The position numbers were made by a program, and so were the translations under genes. Source: CAZOWM01 sp964583615 (GTDB lineage: Bacteria; Spirochaetota; B62-G9; DRHN01). Taken from it: 64,000 nt of DNA. Below the pieces are notes generated by a model, which saw nothing but the letters and a program-made list of their open reading frames with translations, was not told the DNA's origin and did not search any database. Location of the stretch: NCBI GenBank assembly GCA_964583615.1, contig CAZOWM010000019.1, positions 1 to 64,000 on the forward strand, written 5' to 3'. This document shows, one piece after another, positions 53,100 through 62,038 of the stretch (positions are counted from its first letter, which is position 1; the number at the start of each line of letters is the position of its first letter).

Positions 53100-53493
53100 G
53101 GACTTTATGCACCAGTATCTATTAAACTTCAAAAGTGAACCGAGCATTTCTCAGGGCTTTAAGAAAAAAAGAAAAATTGAAGGAGCAGAGGTTGTCGAAA
53201 ACGCGGGTAACTCCACAATGAGTTTTCAAAGAAGCTTGTGAAAAAATCAGAGATTTTCTCACAGGTGCGTCACTTTACAAACCCCTCTCTCCATGTGCAG
53301 TTGCAGCCGCATCCGGGATCAGATCAATAAGAATTACCCCTTGAGCGTGTCTGTGCTAACCAGAACAAAAGGGCAAAGAATCACCATTCTGCGTTTACTG
53401 TCATATCATATTCCGCTTCGAAAGCTCTTTGAGATCGGGATGGTGCCAAACACGGAAACTGCTGGAGCGGGGCTGCGATTTTGGTACAATTTC
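53100..53493. other. non-coding stretch between the importer and the DHOD-like gene
   Basis: No convincing gene was found on either strand. The stretch holds AT-rich sequence next to the importer promoter and one long inverted repeat (53237-53263). I saw no conserved B12-box, so a cobalamin riboswitch is not supported. Confidence 0.5.
53237..53263. repeat. 27-bp near-perfect inverted repeat
   Basis: TGTGAAAAAATC-AGA-GATTTTCTCACA: 12-bp arms with one mismatch around a 3-nt loop. It has no T-run at its end on either strand, so it is not a typical terminator; it may be a protein-binding site or an RNA hairpin. Confidence 0.4.
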
Positions 53494-54507
53494 TCAATGA
53501 AAGGGGTCCATCGTATTCTTCTGTTTCGGTTTGAGAAGCATCTTCACGTACTGAGCCCTGGTGTACACCCAGGGGTCGGAGCTTTTGTTCTTGCTCATCT
53601 TTCCGCGAAAACTGTCAATATCTTTGTATCCCTTCTCGTCCATCCACCGTTCAATGTCTTCCGCCATTGTCCCTATGTGTGAGATACGGTTTTTGAACAG
53701 GGTGCTCACGAATTGCACGCACGTGGCCCCGGCGAGAATCATCTTCACCGCATCTTTGCCGGTCATGATGCCCGTGCTCGAGCAGATATCGCCTCTCACA
53801 TTGCCGAAGAGGAGGCCTGCGAAACGGAGAGGAAGCCTGTTGTCATTACTCTCGCTCAGGTTCCAGGGAAAAATATTTTCCTCTTTCGCGATGTTAATAT
53901 CGGGCTGGAAAAATCTGTTGAACAGCACAAATCCGTTCACTCCCACATCGTCGAGTCTTTTTATGAAATTCAGAGGATTCGAGTAGTAAATGCTCAGCTT
54001 CACACTTGTGGGAATCTTCACGGCGCGCTGAATTTCCTGTAGTATCTCCAGCTGTTCTTTTTCTATCTCCGATCCCTCAACATTGAAAGCGGAAGGCGTA
54101 GCGTAAAAATTCAGTTCGAGTCCGTCTACACCCGTTTGTTCGAGGAGTTTTGCGTATTCGACCCAGGTCTCCCGGCCAACGGCATTCAGGCTCGCGATCA
54201 CTGGAATGCTCACGCTTTCTTTTGCCTTCCTCACCCATGTGAGGTGCTCCTGAGGACCTGCATGATCCAGACTGGGGAACACGTCCGCCATTTCTGCATA
54301 CGTGTTGTCAAACTTTTCCAGCTCCTCCTCAAGCCGGTAGCGCTCAAGCTGGATCTGCTCTTCAAAAAGGGATGCGCACACGAGCGATCCTGCTCCTGCA
54401 TCTTCGATTTGTTTGATCGTTTCCATGCGGTCTGTGAGACTGCTTGCACCTGCGATCAACGGATTCTTTAATTCAATCCCCATGTACGTGGTATTCAGCG
54501 ATGCCAT
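53494..54507 (-). CDS. dihydroorotate dehydrogenase-like protein
   Basis: From ATG 54507 (GGAGAG five nt upstream) the product is about 337 residues, with the FMN-binding TIM-barrel of class 1 DHOD-like enzymes: LKNPLIAGASSLTD, SIPVIASLNAVG and CSSTGIMTGKDAVKMILAGAT. The typical DHOD active-site loop is not obvious, and this DHOD-like group is found apart from pyrimidine genes. Its oxidation substrate is therefore not known. A longer frame to 54603 adds 32 residues of no match. Confidence 0.83.
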   Translation of the reverse strand: MASLNTTYMGIELKNPLIAGASSLTDRMETIKQIEDAGAGSLVCASLFEEQIQLERYRLEEELEKFDNTYAEMADVFPSLDHAGPQEHLTWVRKAKESVSIPVIASLNAVGRETWVEYAKLLEQTGVDGLELNFYATPSAFNVEGSEIEKEQLEILQEIQRAVKIPTSVKLSIYYSNPLNFIKRLDDVGVNGFVLFNRFFQPDINIAKEENIFPWNLSESNDNRLPLRFAGLLFGNVRGDICSSTGIMTGKDAVKMILAGATCVQFVSTLFKNRISHIGTMAEDIERWMDEKGYKDIDSFRGKMSKNKSSDPWVYTRAQYVKMLLKPKQKNTMDPFH

Positions 54508-54639
54508 ATAGACTCTCCATTTTCGTTGATTCTTTGATACAAGACGTTTCTGAAAATAGTATCGACGGGTGAAAATGTCAACTACATTGTCCCAAGCGTG
54601 CATCGAAGGGAAACTGACACTCCTGCAAGGGAACGATTT

Positions 54640-55737
54640 TCACATTCTCAGGATCCGGAGAAGGATACCCTGAATCATCAGTTTTCCTGTTTCTTTGTCG
54701 TATCCATGGTAGGAGCCAAACACTTCCACGTTTTGACGGTTCTCGATGTGATAGTTGCCGGGTATGACCACATGGGCGATTCCTTCTATGGTGTCCTCGT
54801 CCTCGTAATTTACAAGAAGATCGAACTCTGCGGCCTGTTTGTCCTTCTTCAGGGACGCGATCTTTCCGGTCCAGCGCACGTACACTCCCGAAAATGCAGC
54901 CGGCTCCTTCATGATCTCATAGAGCCGCGGGTTGTAATCGAGGGAAAGCGGATCCGGAGTTTCGATGAACTTGTAGAGTATTTCAAACTTCTCCTTCGCC
55001 AGGGGCGATGCATTGGAGAGCATGATTCTGTTCAGCGAAACGATCGCCATATTCAGTCTGTTTTTGTATATATATTTCTTTATCCGTGTAAAGCTCGCTT
55101 CGATCTCCTTTGCGGTGAACGAGTAAAGTACGTCTTCGGCTTCCTCTGATATGGAAGTGTCGCTCGGAAGCTTTACGGAATCGAGCTGAACGATCTGCGG
55201 ATAGAACTTTTCGAGTGCCATGCGGTAGAGAGGAGTGGTGTAAAAAACGATTCCTACAATCAGGACCCCAAGGGTGATACTCAGTCCAATGAGATAGGGC
55301 CGTATTTTTATATAGGCCGGCGGCTTCAACGAAAGGAAGTGCTTTGGCTGCGCCCTGTCGATAAACCCCTGTACATCACCGGATTCCCGCAGCACCTGAA
55401 GCGCGCGTTTGACACGTCTATCTCTCGGATTTCTTTCGAGGACTTCACCCCAGAGACTTATTGCATCCTCGATTCGCTCGTCCTTCAGATACACGTATGC
55501 GAGGCCCTTCAGAAGCTCTACATTGTCTTCCCGTGCACTGAGTCCCCGTCTAAAATACCCCCGCGCGCCCTCAATATCATCGGTAAAAAGGCTCGCATAT
55601 CCGAGGAAGAGGAAGATCTCATAATCATCTCTGCCTGCTTTCAAGGCTTTTTCCAAATGGGAGATAGCCTTTAAAAACTGCCCCTTCCTGTAATACTTGA
55701 GTCCCTGTTTTTTATTATACCCTTTCTTTTTCCTCAT
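54640..55737 (-). CDS. TPR protein with a membrane helix
   Basis: The about 365-residue protein has N-terminal TPR repeats (about 10-125; LKYYRKGQFLKAISHLEKAL), one membrane helix (about 150-170) and a C-terminal domain (about 200-365) of no recognised family, whose end LMIQGILLRI is beta-like. ATG 55737 follows AAAGGA by 5 nt. It lies between efp and the DHOD-like gene on the minus strand. Confidence 0.72.
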   Translation of the reverse strand: MRKKKGYNKKQGLKYYRKGQFLKAISHLEKALKAGRDDYEIFLFLGYASLFTDDIEGARGYFRRGLSAREDNVELLKGLAYVYLKDERIEDAISLWGEVLERNPRDRRVKRALQVLRESGDVQGFIDRAQPKHFLSLKPPAYIKIRPYLIGLSITLGVLIVGIVFYTTPLYRMALEKFYPQIVQLDSVKLPSDTSISEEAEDVLYSFTAKEIEASFTRIKKYIYKNRLNMAIVSLNRIMLSNASPLAKEKFEILYKFIETPDPLSLDYNPRLYEIMKEPAAFSGVYVRWTGKIASLKKDKQAAEFDLLVNYEDEDTIEGIAHVVIPGNYHIENRQNVEVFGSYHGYDKETGKLMIQGILLRILRM

Positions 55738-55768
55738 TATCATCCTTTCTCAGGATCATTCTTCATGC

Positions 55769-56326
55769 TCACACTCTCTCAATGTACTCTCCGCTCCGGG
55801 TATCAATTTTCACCACGTCGTCCTCATTGATGAAAAGCGGAACCTGTATCTGGGTCCCGGTTTCGATGGTTGCGGGTTTATACGTCGTGGTTGCCGTATC
55901 GCCTTTTAAACCCGGCTCTGTGTGCGTTACCCGAAGCTCGACAAAAATCGGGAGCTCCACTGAGATTATTTCTCCCTCGTGGATGCTAACGTCAACTTCC
56001 TGTCCTTCTTTCAGATAACGGAGTTCATCTTCGATAACCGCATTCGGGATACTCTCCTGCTCATAGCTCTCAAGATCCATAAATACGGATCCGTCGCCGT
56101 CATTAAAGAGGTACTGCATCTTTCGCTTTTCAATGAATATATCCTCCACCTTTTCTGTGGCGCGAAACGTCTTTTCCACAGTCATGTTCTTCTTTATGTT
56201 TCTCAACTTTGCCTTCACAAAGGCACCGCCTTTCCCCGGTTTTACATGCTGAAACCCAACAACCACCCACAGGTCTCCATCCGCCCTGATCATCACACCT
56301 CTTCTTAAGTCATTCGCAGAAATCAA
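55769..56326 (-). CDS. efp: elongation factor P
   Basis: EF-P relieves ribosome stalling on proline stretches. The product is about 185 residues with three beta-barrel domains. The N-terminal domain shows ISANDLRRGVMI and KPGKGGAF, where the first Lys after Pro-Gly is the site modified in many bacteria. TTG 56326, with AAGGAG seven nt upstream, matches the family start. A frame to 56377 adds 17 residues without homology. No epmA or epmB-like gene lies in the window. Confidence 0.93.
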   Translation of the reverse strand: MISANDLRRGVMIRADGDLWVVVGFQHVKPGKGGAFVKAKLRNIKKNMTVEKTFRATEKVEDIFIEKRKMQYLFNDGDGSVFMDLESYEQESIPNAVIEDELRYLKEGQEVDVSIHEGEIISVELPIFVELRVTHTEPGLKGDTATTTYKPATIETGTQIQVPLFINEDDVVKIDTRSGEYIERV

Positions 56327-56481
56327 ATTATCACTCCTTGTCCTGTTTTTCCCTGATTTAGTGTATTCACGGGGCACTCATTTGTCAACTGGTTTGTCCC
56401 ATGCCTCCAGCTGCCAGGAACGGAAGCATGAGTCTGGAAACCTACACTCAATCTCTTGCACCAGAACTCGCAGGTGGGCTT

Positions 56482-57552
56482 TCAGCCGCATCTGACGAGC
56501 TGGTACTCCTGTGCGCCGAGCCCGAGATGCTCTGCGTGCTCTATCTGAACGAGCGAGTTTATCTGTGGATAGGTGAGTTCGCGTATTGTTTTCCCGTTTA
56601 TCTGATGGAACAGGTCGTAGGAGGCTTTTTCAACCGATACAATGTCTGATCCTGCAAGAATACCGATATCAGGAGACACCGTGCTGCCGCCGTAACCGCA
56701 GTCACAATTTTTTGTGATGTTAATGAGAAAATTAAAATAAAAGGCGTTTCCGTTCACCGCCTCCAGAACTCCCGCTGCATGTTCCGCCATCATTTCCTGC
56801 AGTGCATCGCTTTCCCTGTTCCAGTCGAAAAGCACTGCGCCGTACCTGCAGACGGCAAGGCACTCCCCACACCCTATACAGTTCTCCCTGTGAATGTATG
56901 CCTTCCCCTCAATCATGGAAATCGTGTTCTGCGGGCACCACTTGATGCACAGTCCGCATGCCGTGCACCTCGATATGTTGATTTCGGGACTCATAACGGA
57001 GTGCTGCTTGAGTTTTCCACGCCTGGAAGCGAGCCCCATGCCTATATTCTTTATAGCGGCACCAAACCCACTTCCTGGGTGACCAGTAAAGTGAGAAACG
57101 ACAACAAGTCCATCCACCTTTGCAATTTCCCGTGCAATGTTGACTGTGGTGAAGTGTTTTCCGTTGATGCGTATTCCTACTTCCGAGTCTCCAAAAATTC
57201 CGTCTGCCATGATCAGGGGAACATTCATGCGCTCGTATCCGAATCCGTGGTCCTGAGCAAGAACATAGTGGTCGTATGCGTTTGACCGGTTACCCCTGTA
57301 CAGGGTAGACGTTTCAGTGAGAAAAGGTTTTGTCCCTGCCTGAAGCAACCTGTCGATAATTGCCTTCACACAGAGGGGGTGAATAAAGGTCCTGTTGCCG
57401 CTTTCTCCGAAATGGGTTTTTACCCCTATGAGATTCCCCTTTCTCAATCTTTTTCCTGCTCCGCTCTCCCCAAAGAGGACTTTCACTTTTTTGGCAAGAG
57501 ACGAAGGGTCCTCCCCTTTTTTTACCGGCACAAAGTAAACACTGCTTGGCAT
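56482..57552 (-). CDS. DUF362 protein with two 4Fe-4S clusters
   Basis: The 356-residue protein has a DUF362 domain at the N-terminus (about 40-185), two ferredoxin-type CxxCxxCxxxC motifs (CTACGLCIKWCP and CIGCGECLAVC, about 190-240) and another Cys pair (NCDCGYGG) later. It is likely to be an electron-transfer or assembly protein; the substrate of this family is unknown. AAGGA lies before ATG 57552. It is divergent from the M23 gene with a palindrome between them. Confidence 0.87.
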   Translation of the reverse strand: MPSSVYFVPVKKGEDPSSLAKKVKVLFGESGAGKRLRKGNLIGVKTHFGESGNRTFIHPLCVKAIIDRLLQAGTKPFLTETSTLYRGNRSNAYDHYVLAQDHGFGYERMNVPLIMADGIFGDSEVGIRINGKHFTTVNIAREIAKVDGLVVVSHFTGHPGSGFGAAIKNIGMGLASRRGKLKQHSVMSPEINISRCTACGLCIKWCPQNTISMIEGKAYIHRENCIGCGECLAVCRYGAVLFDWNRESDALQEMMAEHAAGVLEAVNGNAFYFNFLINITKNCDCGYGGSTVSPDIGILAGSDIVSVEKASYDLFHQINGKTIRELTYPQINSLVQIEHAEHLGLGAQEYQLVRCG

Positions 57553-57620
57553 AAAAAATCCTTCACTTTTTTATATGGTTTGCCGCTTTTTCAACGCGAA
57601 ATCTTTCTCACCACGGACTG

Positions 57621-57639
57621 CCGAATTTGCGAAATTCGG
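57621..57639. promoter_or_regulatory. 19-bp palindrome between DUF362 and M23 genes
   Basis: CCGAATTT-GCG-AAATTCGG is a perfect inverted repeat with 8-bp arms. It covers the -35 hexamer of the M23 promoter, so it looks like an operator. A binder is not known. Confidence 0.5.
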
Positions 57640-57655
57640 TTTCAGTGTCTATAAT
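57627..57655 (+). promoter_or_regulatory. promoter of the LysM/M23 gene (leaderless)
   Basis: TTGCGA (57627-57632) lies 17 bp from a perfect TATAAT (57650-57655). Six bp then lead to the ATG at 57662, so the transcript would start at the codon itself. Confidence 0.6.
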
Positions 57656-57661
57656 ATAGGC

Positions 57662-58576
57662 ATGAATAAGATCATTTTCTACCCATTAATCGCCTCCCTC
57701 CTGGTCTTCTGCTCTTCGGCGTTCTCAGAGGTGATACCCCTTCAGGACCTCACCTACGAGGATCCCGCCTACAACGCGATGAGTGAATCGACATTCACAT
57801 CCAAAAACAGAATGATACGTGAACAAAGAGCAGATGAGTATCCGTCGCCGAAGATGTACCGCTACGTCATGAAACCGGAGGAGGACATCTGGACAATCAT
57901 CGCAAAAACGAGCCTCACAATCGACACAATTACCACACTGAACCGGCTCGATTTCATAGGAATGATACGTGAGGGAATGGAGGTGTTTTTACCGGACACG
58001 CTCGGATTATTTTTCGATACCGATCGTTATGACATAAGTGCGCTCGCGCTGCGCCATGAAATTCCGGTCGAAAATATTCTTCTGGTAGATGACCCTCTCG
58101 ATACTTCCCGCTCACTCTATTTCCTCCCTGAGAGAACACTCCCTTTCCTCGAACGCTCCTATCTGATGGGCGTTGTTTTCCACGCTCCTATTGTGGGAAT
58201 CAGGACATCCGGGTACGGCGAAAGGCTCGACCCTTTCATAAACGATCTCGCCTTTCACGGAGGAGTTGACATTGCCGCTGATGAAGGAAAAACGGTCCGC
58301 GCTTCGCGCGGCGGTACGGTTTACTACTCAGCTGAAAATGGCGGGTACGGAAATCTCGTTGTTCTCAAACACAAGCTCGGCTACTTCACCCTCTATGGGC
58401 ACCTCTCCGAAATCACGGTTGAGCGTGGTCAGCGGATGGAAACAGGGGAGCCTCTCGGGACGGTCGGTACATCCGGAAAAACGACCGGTCCGCACCTTCA
58501 CTTTGAGATACGGCGATACGACGAACAGCTCAACCCGGAGAATATCCCGCTGCTTTTCACCACGGAGCATCGTTAG
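57662..58576 (+). CDS. LysM-like/M23 peptidoglycan peptidase
   Basis: From ATG 57662 the product is about 304 residues. A signal peptide (about 1-22, ending FCSSAFSE) precedes a LysM-like segment (about 70-120, YRYVMKPEEDIWTII) and a C-terminal M23 domain with HGGVDIAADEG and GPHLHFEIR, which carry all zinc ligands. It should cleave peptidoglycan cross-bridges. A longer frame to 57575 adds 29 residues of no match. Confidence 0.9.
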   Translation: MNKIIFYPLIASLLVFCSSAFSEVIPLQDLTYEDPAYNAMSESTFTSKNRMIREQRADEYPSPKMYRYVMKPEEDIWTIIAKTSLTIDTITTLNRLDFIGMIREGMEVFLPDTLGLFFDTDRYDISALALRHEIPVENILLVDDPLDTSRSLYFLPERTLPFLERSYLMGVVFHAPIVGIRTSGYGERLDPFINDLAFHGGVDIAADEGKTVRASRGGTVYYSAENGGYGNLVVLKHKLGYFTLYGHLSEITVERGQRMETGEPLGTVGTSGKTTGPHLHFEIRRYDEQLNPENIPLLFTTEHR

Positions 58577-58585
58577 ATTTCGATT

Positions 58586-60010
58586 TCATATCCGAGCCAC
58601 TGTTATCGCCTTCGGGAGCACAGGGCAGTAGGCTTCACATGCCCCGCATCCGATGCACAGTGAAGGTTTCACATCAGGATACCTGAGCACGAGCTCTTCT
58701 CCTTCCACCAGTTTCACCTCCTCCCGGACCTTTATCGCCTTTTCCGGAACAGGGCACATCTCCTCGCACACGAGACAGTTGGTGTTCTCTGTGTACACGA
58801 CACACAGATTCACATCCACAGATGCGAGCCCCATCCTGGTGTGCTGTTTTTCTCCCAGAGCCTGGAGCGGGATTGCATAGTTTGGGCACACGAGCTGGCA
58901 AACCTGGCAGTTGAAATCGCACCCGTACTCTTCGAACCGTATGTGCGGTGTGAAAAGGTTTGCAAATCCGTATTCTGAGCCCGTTATTTTTATGATCTGA
59001 TTCGGACAACTCTTCACACACTGAAGACAGCGGAGGCATCGTTTTATAAAATCTTTTTCTGCGCGTAATGCAGTGACCCCCGGCGGCCTTATAAGCCCTG
59101 TGTTGATTCCGTGAGGCAACTCACGCTCGTTTCCCAGGCGAGGCAGCACCCTTCCAGAAATATATGAGAAAAAAGAACCGGCAACCAATCCTCCGACCAG
59201 GATTCCCGACTGCCTGAGAAACTTTCTGCGGGATTCGTCGGGCAGGTAACTGTCGTTTATCTTGTTTATTCGAACGTACGAAAACCCTTTCACCGGACAC
59301 TGCGCCTCGTAGTCAAAGCAGAGAATACACTGATGAGGAAGAATCGTCTTCGTGCTGTATTGCGCCGCTTTCATGGGGCAGGTATCGCATCTGCAGCATC
59401 CGGAACACTTCGTAATCGAAAGTCGAAAAAAGGGAAGGCACGCGATGAGCCCATACAAGGCCCCGAGCGGGCAAATCATCGTGCACCAGAACCGTCTCGA
59501 AAAGAGAGAAAGCACGAAGAGGAACCCCAGGAATCCAAGCCCCAGTGCGGAGAGAGAAAAGATCCGTATTATCCACACGTTCGGATGGAAATACTGAAGC
59601 ACAGGCGGAACAAAAAACACCGTGACGGACACGATTCCGAGCAGTGCCCACGAGGGAGGAGCGGCCGCCAGCTTCGTTTCGAGATTCCGTAAACGTTTTC
59701 CGAGCGGATTAATCTTTCGCACAGGTGCCGCGATTGTATCAAGAAACTCGATCAATGACCCAAGTGGACATACCCACCCGCAGAAGAAGCGGCCGACCAC
59801 TGCGGTGAGGATGAAAATTCCCGCAATCGGGAGAACATAACGCCAGGGATCCTGCATATGGGTGAGAAATACCAGAAGATCGAACCGCAGAAACGGGTTC
59901 TCACCTGGAGAGAATGGATTCAAAGAACGAAAGAATACAAATACAAACAATCCGAAAAAAAGAGCCTGCGACGCGATTCGCAGTATTTTCACACGCATGT
60001 AGGGTTTCAT
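58586..60010 (-). CDS. NapH-NapG-like fused 4Fe-4S membrane protein
   Basis: The 474-residue protein has four or five helices with the NapH motif pair FCGWVCPLG (77-85) and WCTMICPLG (176-184) and cysteine clusters (202-239). Then comes an internal twin-arginine signal SRRKFLRQSG (260-269) with a hydrophobic stretch, followed by a NapG-like domain with four 4Fe-4S motifs (CLRCLQCVKSCP and CIGCGACEAYCP are the clearest). It would pass electrons from the quinone pool to a periplasmic acceptor. There is no napA gene here. Start ATG 60010 has GGTGA; a longer frame to 60061 is less likely. Confidence 0.85.
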   Translation of the reverse strand: MKPYMRVKILRIASQALFFGLFVFVFFRSLNPFSPGENPFLRFDLLVFLTHMQDPWRYVLPIAGIFILTAVVGRFFCGWVCPLGSLIEFLDTIAAPVRKINPLGKRLRNLETKLAAAPPSWALLGIVSVTVFFVPPVLQYFHPNVWIIRIFSLSALGLGFLGFLFVLSLFSRRFWCTMICPLGALYGLIACLPFFRLSITKCSGCCRCDTCPMKAAQYSTKTILPHQCILCFDYEAQCPVKGFSYVRINKINDSYLPDESRRKFLRQSGILVGGLVAGSFFSYISGRVLPRLGNERELPHGINTGLIRPPGVTALRAEKDFIKRCLRCLQCVKSCPNQIIKITGSEYGFANLFTPHIRFEEYGCDFNCQVCQLVCPNYAIPLQALGEKQHTRMGLASVDVNLCVVYTENTNCLVCEEMCPVPEKAIKVREEVKLVEGEELVLRYPDVKPSLCIGCGACEAYCPVLPKAITVARI

Positions 60011-60149
60011 CTGTTCACCGTTTTTCGTGTTAATATGAATTTCGCATGTGCCGGGAATCAAGCCCTTTTTTATAAAGAAAGCGGTACAAATCCCACAGGA
60101 GGGTGCAGGAAATTGTTTTGGTGATGTGAGAAACCGGTGGCACCGCAGG

Positions 60150-60671
60150 CTAGTAGTCGATTCCTCTCTGTGCCTTTATGCCTTTTTGTAATGGATGTTT
60201 TATCACTCTCATCTCTGTCACCAGGTCTGCGATGGCGATGAGTGAATTCGGAGCATTTCTGCCGGTTACAATGATATGAAGCCCTTCGGGTTTTCGCCTG
60301 AGAAACTCGACCGCATCCTTTTCCTCTATCATCCCGTAATCCAGCAGATAAGTGAACTCATCGAGGATCACAACGTCGTACTCGGATGAGCTGATGACGC
60401 GTTTTGCATACTCCCACGCATCACGGGCAGTCTGGCGATGTTTTTCTATGTCTTCGGCATTGAAGAGAAAGCCCTTTCCCTTTACCGTGATGTTGAAAAG
60501 CCCTTTGCAATCCTTCACTGCATTGAGCTCTCCTGATTTCCATTTTCCCTTGATGAACTGAACCATGCACACCCGCATATCGTGCCCCACAGCCCGCAGA
60601 GCGGCCCCGAGCGCTGCAGTGGTTTTTCCTTTCCCGTTCCCCGTGTAGACGATGAGCAATCCCTTTTTCAT
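60150..60671 (-). CDS. cobO: cob(I)yrinic acid a,c-diamide adenosyltransferase (CobO/BtuR)
   Basis: CobO adenosylates corrinoids using ATP and reduced cobalt. The 173-residue protein has the P-loop GNGKGKTTAALG near the start, VQFIKGKWKSGE and DEFTYLL, typical of the CobA/CobO/BtuR family. It is the only corrinoid gene in the window, so it may serve salvage. It follows tonB by 42 bp on the minus strand. Confidence 0.93.
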   Translation of the reverse strand: MKKGLLIVYTGNGKGKTTAALGAALRAVGHDMRVCMVQFIKGKWKSGELNAVKDCKGLFNITVKGKGFLFNAEDIEKHRQTARDAWEYAKRVISSSEYDVVILDEFTYLLDYGMIEEKDAVEFLRRKPEGLHIIVTGRNAPNSLIAIADLVTEMRVIKHPLQKGIKAQRGIDY

Positions 60672-60713
60672 GTGCAAAAAAGTCCTTTCAGGCCAGACTG
60701 AGTCCACTCTGTT

Positions 60714-61631
60714 TTATTCCACGAGCTCATAGGTGATCGGTATCTCGACGGATATGGATTTTCCAGTGTTGTGCTCATAGGGCAAGACCCTTTTAATCAG
60801 CGCCACCGCGGCCTTGTCTAAAACACTGTATCCCGAAGACCTGGAGACAACAAGATCTGAAAGGTTTCCTCCGGCATCAAGGGTGATCAGCACGACCACA
60901 GTTCCCTCATACCCCCGTTTTTGTGCCACCGGTGGGTACACGCGCTTTTGAACGATCCTTTCCCGAAGCCCATCGAAAACACGTGAGAAATCGGGTATGT
61001 CTTCCTGCAGAAGGCGCTCCTGTCCGGGTGCTGAAGCCTGCGGTGTCTCTTCGGGCGTCCCCTGTGGTACGGATTCCCTGCCCGAAAGTGGTTTGTCGAT
61101 CTTTTCCGGTTCCTCTGCGATGGCAAATGCAAGTGACCCCTCATCAGTAATTTCTCTGAGGGGAAGTCCTTCAGCAAAGGTTTTCGTTTTGTCTATGTGC
61201 CCGGGCTCCCTTTCCTGTCGGTAAGGCATCGTTGTGTCTTCCTGCTCTTTTTTTTGTTCCGTGCTTTCGTCAGGGACAGGTATTTCTTGCGGCTTCAACT
61301 CCTCTTCCTGCATGTCCTCGGGCAATGGCGCCGGTTTTTCCTGTTTTTCCACCCTGATCTCGGGTTCGCTCTCGATCTGCTCCTGTTCTTCAGGCAATTT
61401 TTCTTTTTCTTCTTCTTTTTGGGGCTCCTGCAAAATGCCTTCTTTTTTTTGTGCCTGAGTTTTTTCTGCAGCAACGGGCCGAATTGCTTCGTAGGAAAGC
61501 GTTACTTTGTATTCTACGGTGCGCTCCTCTTCCGGCACCGCTTTTTTATTCACAAAAAGAAAAAACAGACCGTGGAGGCTCAGTGAAACAGCGATACCTA
61601 CAGCAAGGCCGCTGTTTTTCAGCATTTTCAT
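60714..61631 (-). CDS. TonB-like energy transducer
   Basis: The 305-residue protein has a short cytoplasmic N-terminus and a membrane anchor (about 8-28), a long Glu/Pro-rich spacer (about 50-200) that should span the periplasm, and a C-terminal TonB domain (about 225-305) with RVYPPVAQKRGYEGTVVV and DAGGNLSDLVVSRSSGYSVLD. It transduces proton-motive force to outer-membrane receptors. It overlaps exbD by 4 bp. Confidence 0.9.
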   Translation of the reverse strand: MKMLKNSGLAVGIAVSLSLHGLFFLFVNKKAVPEEERTVEYKVTLSYEAIRPVAAEKTQAQKKEGILQEPQKEEEKEKLPEEQEQIESEPEIRVEKQEKPAPLPEDMQEEELKPQEIPVPDESTEQKKEQEDTTMPYRQEREPGHIDKTKTFAEGLPLREITDEGSLAFAIAEEPEKIDKPLSGRESVPQGTPEETPQASAPGQERLLQEDIPDFSRVFDGLRERIVQKRVYPPVAQKRGYEGTVVVLITLDAGGNLSDLVVSRSSGYSVLDKAAVALIKRVLPYEHNTGKSISVEIPITYELVE

Positions 61632-62038
61632 TCCTTTCGCTCGACAAGGAATGACATGTTTTCCGCTCCCGCCTTTTTCACAATGTCCATGACCTCGATC
61701 ACCCGTCCGAAAGGCACGCCTCTGTCTGATTGAATAACGACATCCCTGGAGGCCTGAAGTGCATACGTCTGTTTCAGCATGCGAAAAAGCTGCCTGTCCG
61801 TGACCTCCTCATCGTTGAGAACGAGGCCTCCTCCCCTTTTAATGATGATGGATACTTGGGGCACCCCGCTCATCTGGGCCGTCTCGCTTTCCGGCAGGTC
61901 AACGGGAATCGAGGGCCGCGAGAGGAAGGAGGTGAGAAGAAAAAAGATCAGGAGTAAAAACACCATGTCTATGAGGGGTGTCATGTCTGGCCCGCTATTC
62001 TTTGTCAACGATTCTTCGTATTCCTTGAACTCGATCAC
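61628..62038 (-). CDS. exbD: biopolymer transport protein ExbD
   Basis: From GTG 62038 the product is about 136 residues with a short N-terminus and the membrane helix containing the essential Asp in MTPLIDMVFLLLIFFLLTS, then a periplasmic domain (VPQVSIIIKRGG). An AAGGGG site lies 6 nt upstream, and the start overlaps exbB as GTGA. A longer frame to 62362 lacks family support. It forms the motor with ExbB. Confidence 0.92.
   Translation of the reverse strand: MIEFKEYEESLTKNSGPDMTPLIDMVFLLLIFFLLTSFLSRPSIPVDLPESETAQMSGVPQVSIIIKRGGGLVLNDEEVTDRQLFRMLKQTYALQASRDVVIQSDRGVPFGRVIEVMDIVKKAGAENMSFLVERKE

Noticed and set aside
53029..53493. Possible cobalamin riboswitch before the ABC importer
   Set aside because: No B12-box-like or conserved stem structure was found, and the promoter leaves only about a 40-nt leader.
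53293..53682. Plus-strand open frame of 129 codons in and beyond the non-coding gap
   Set aside because: Its second half is antisense to the DHOD-like gene, and the first half has no ribosome site or family motif.
61197..61586. Plus-strand frame with many Phe and Leu
   Set aside because: It is the mirror of the Glu/Lys/Pro-rich TonB spacer, not a membrane protein.
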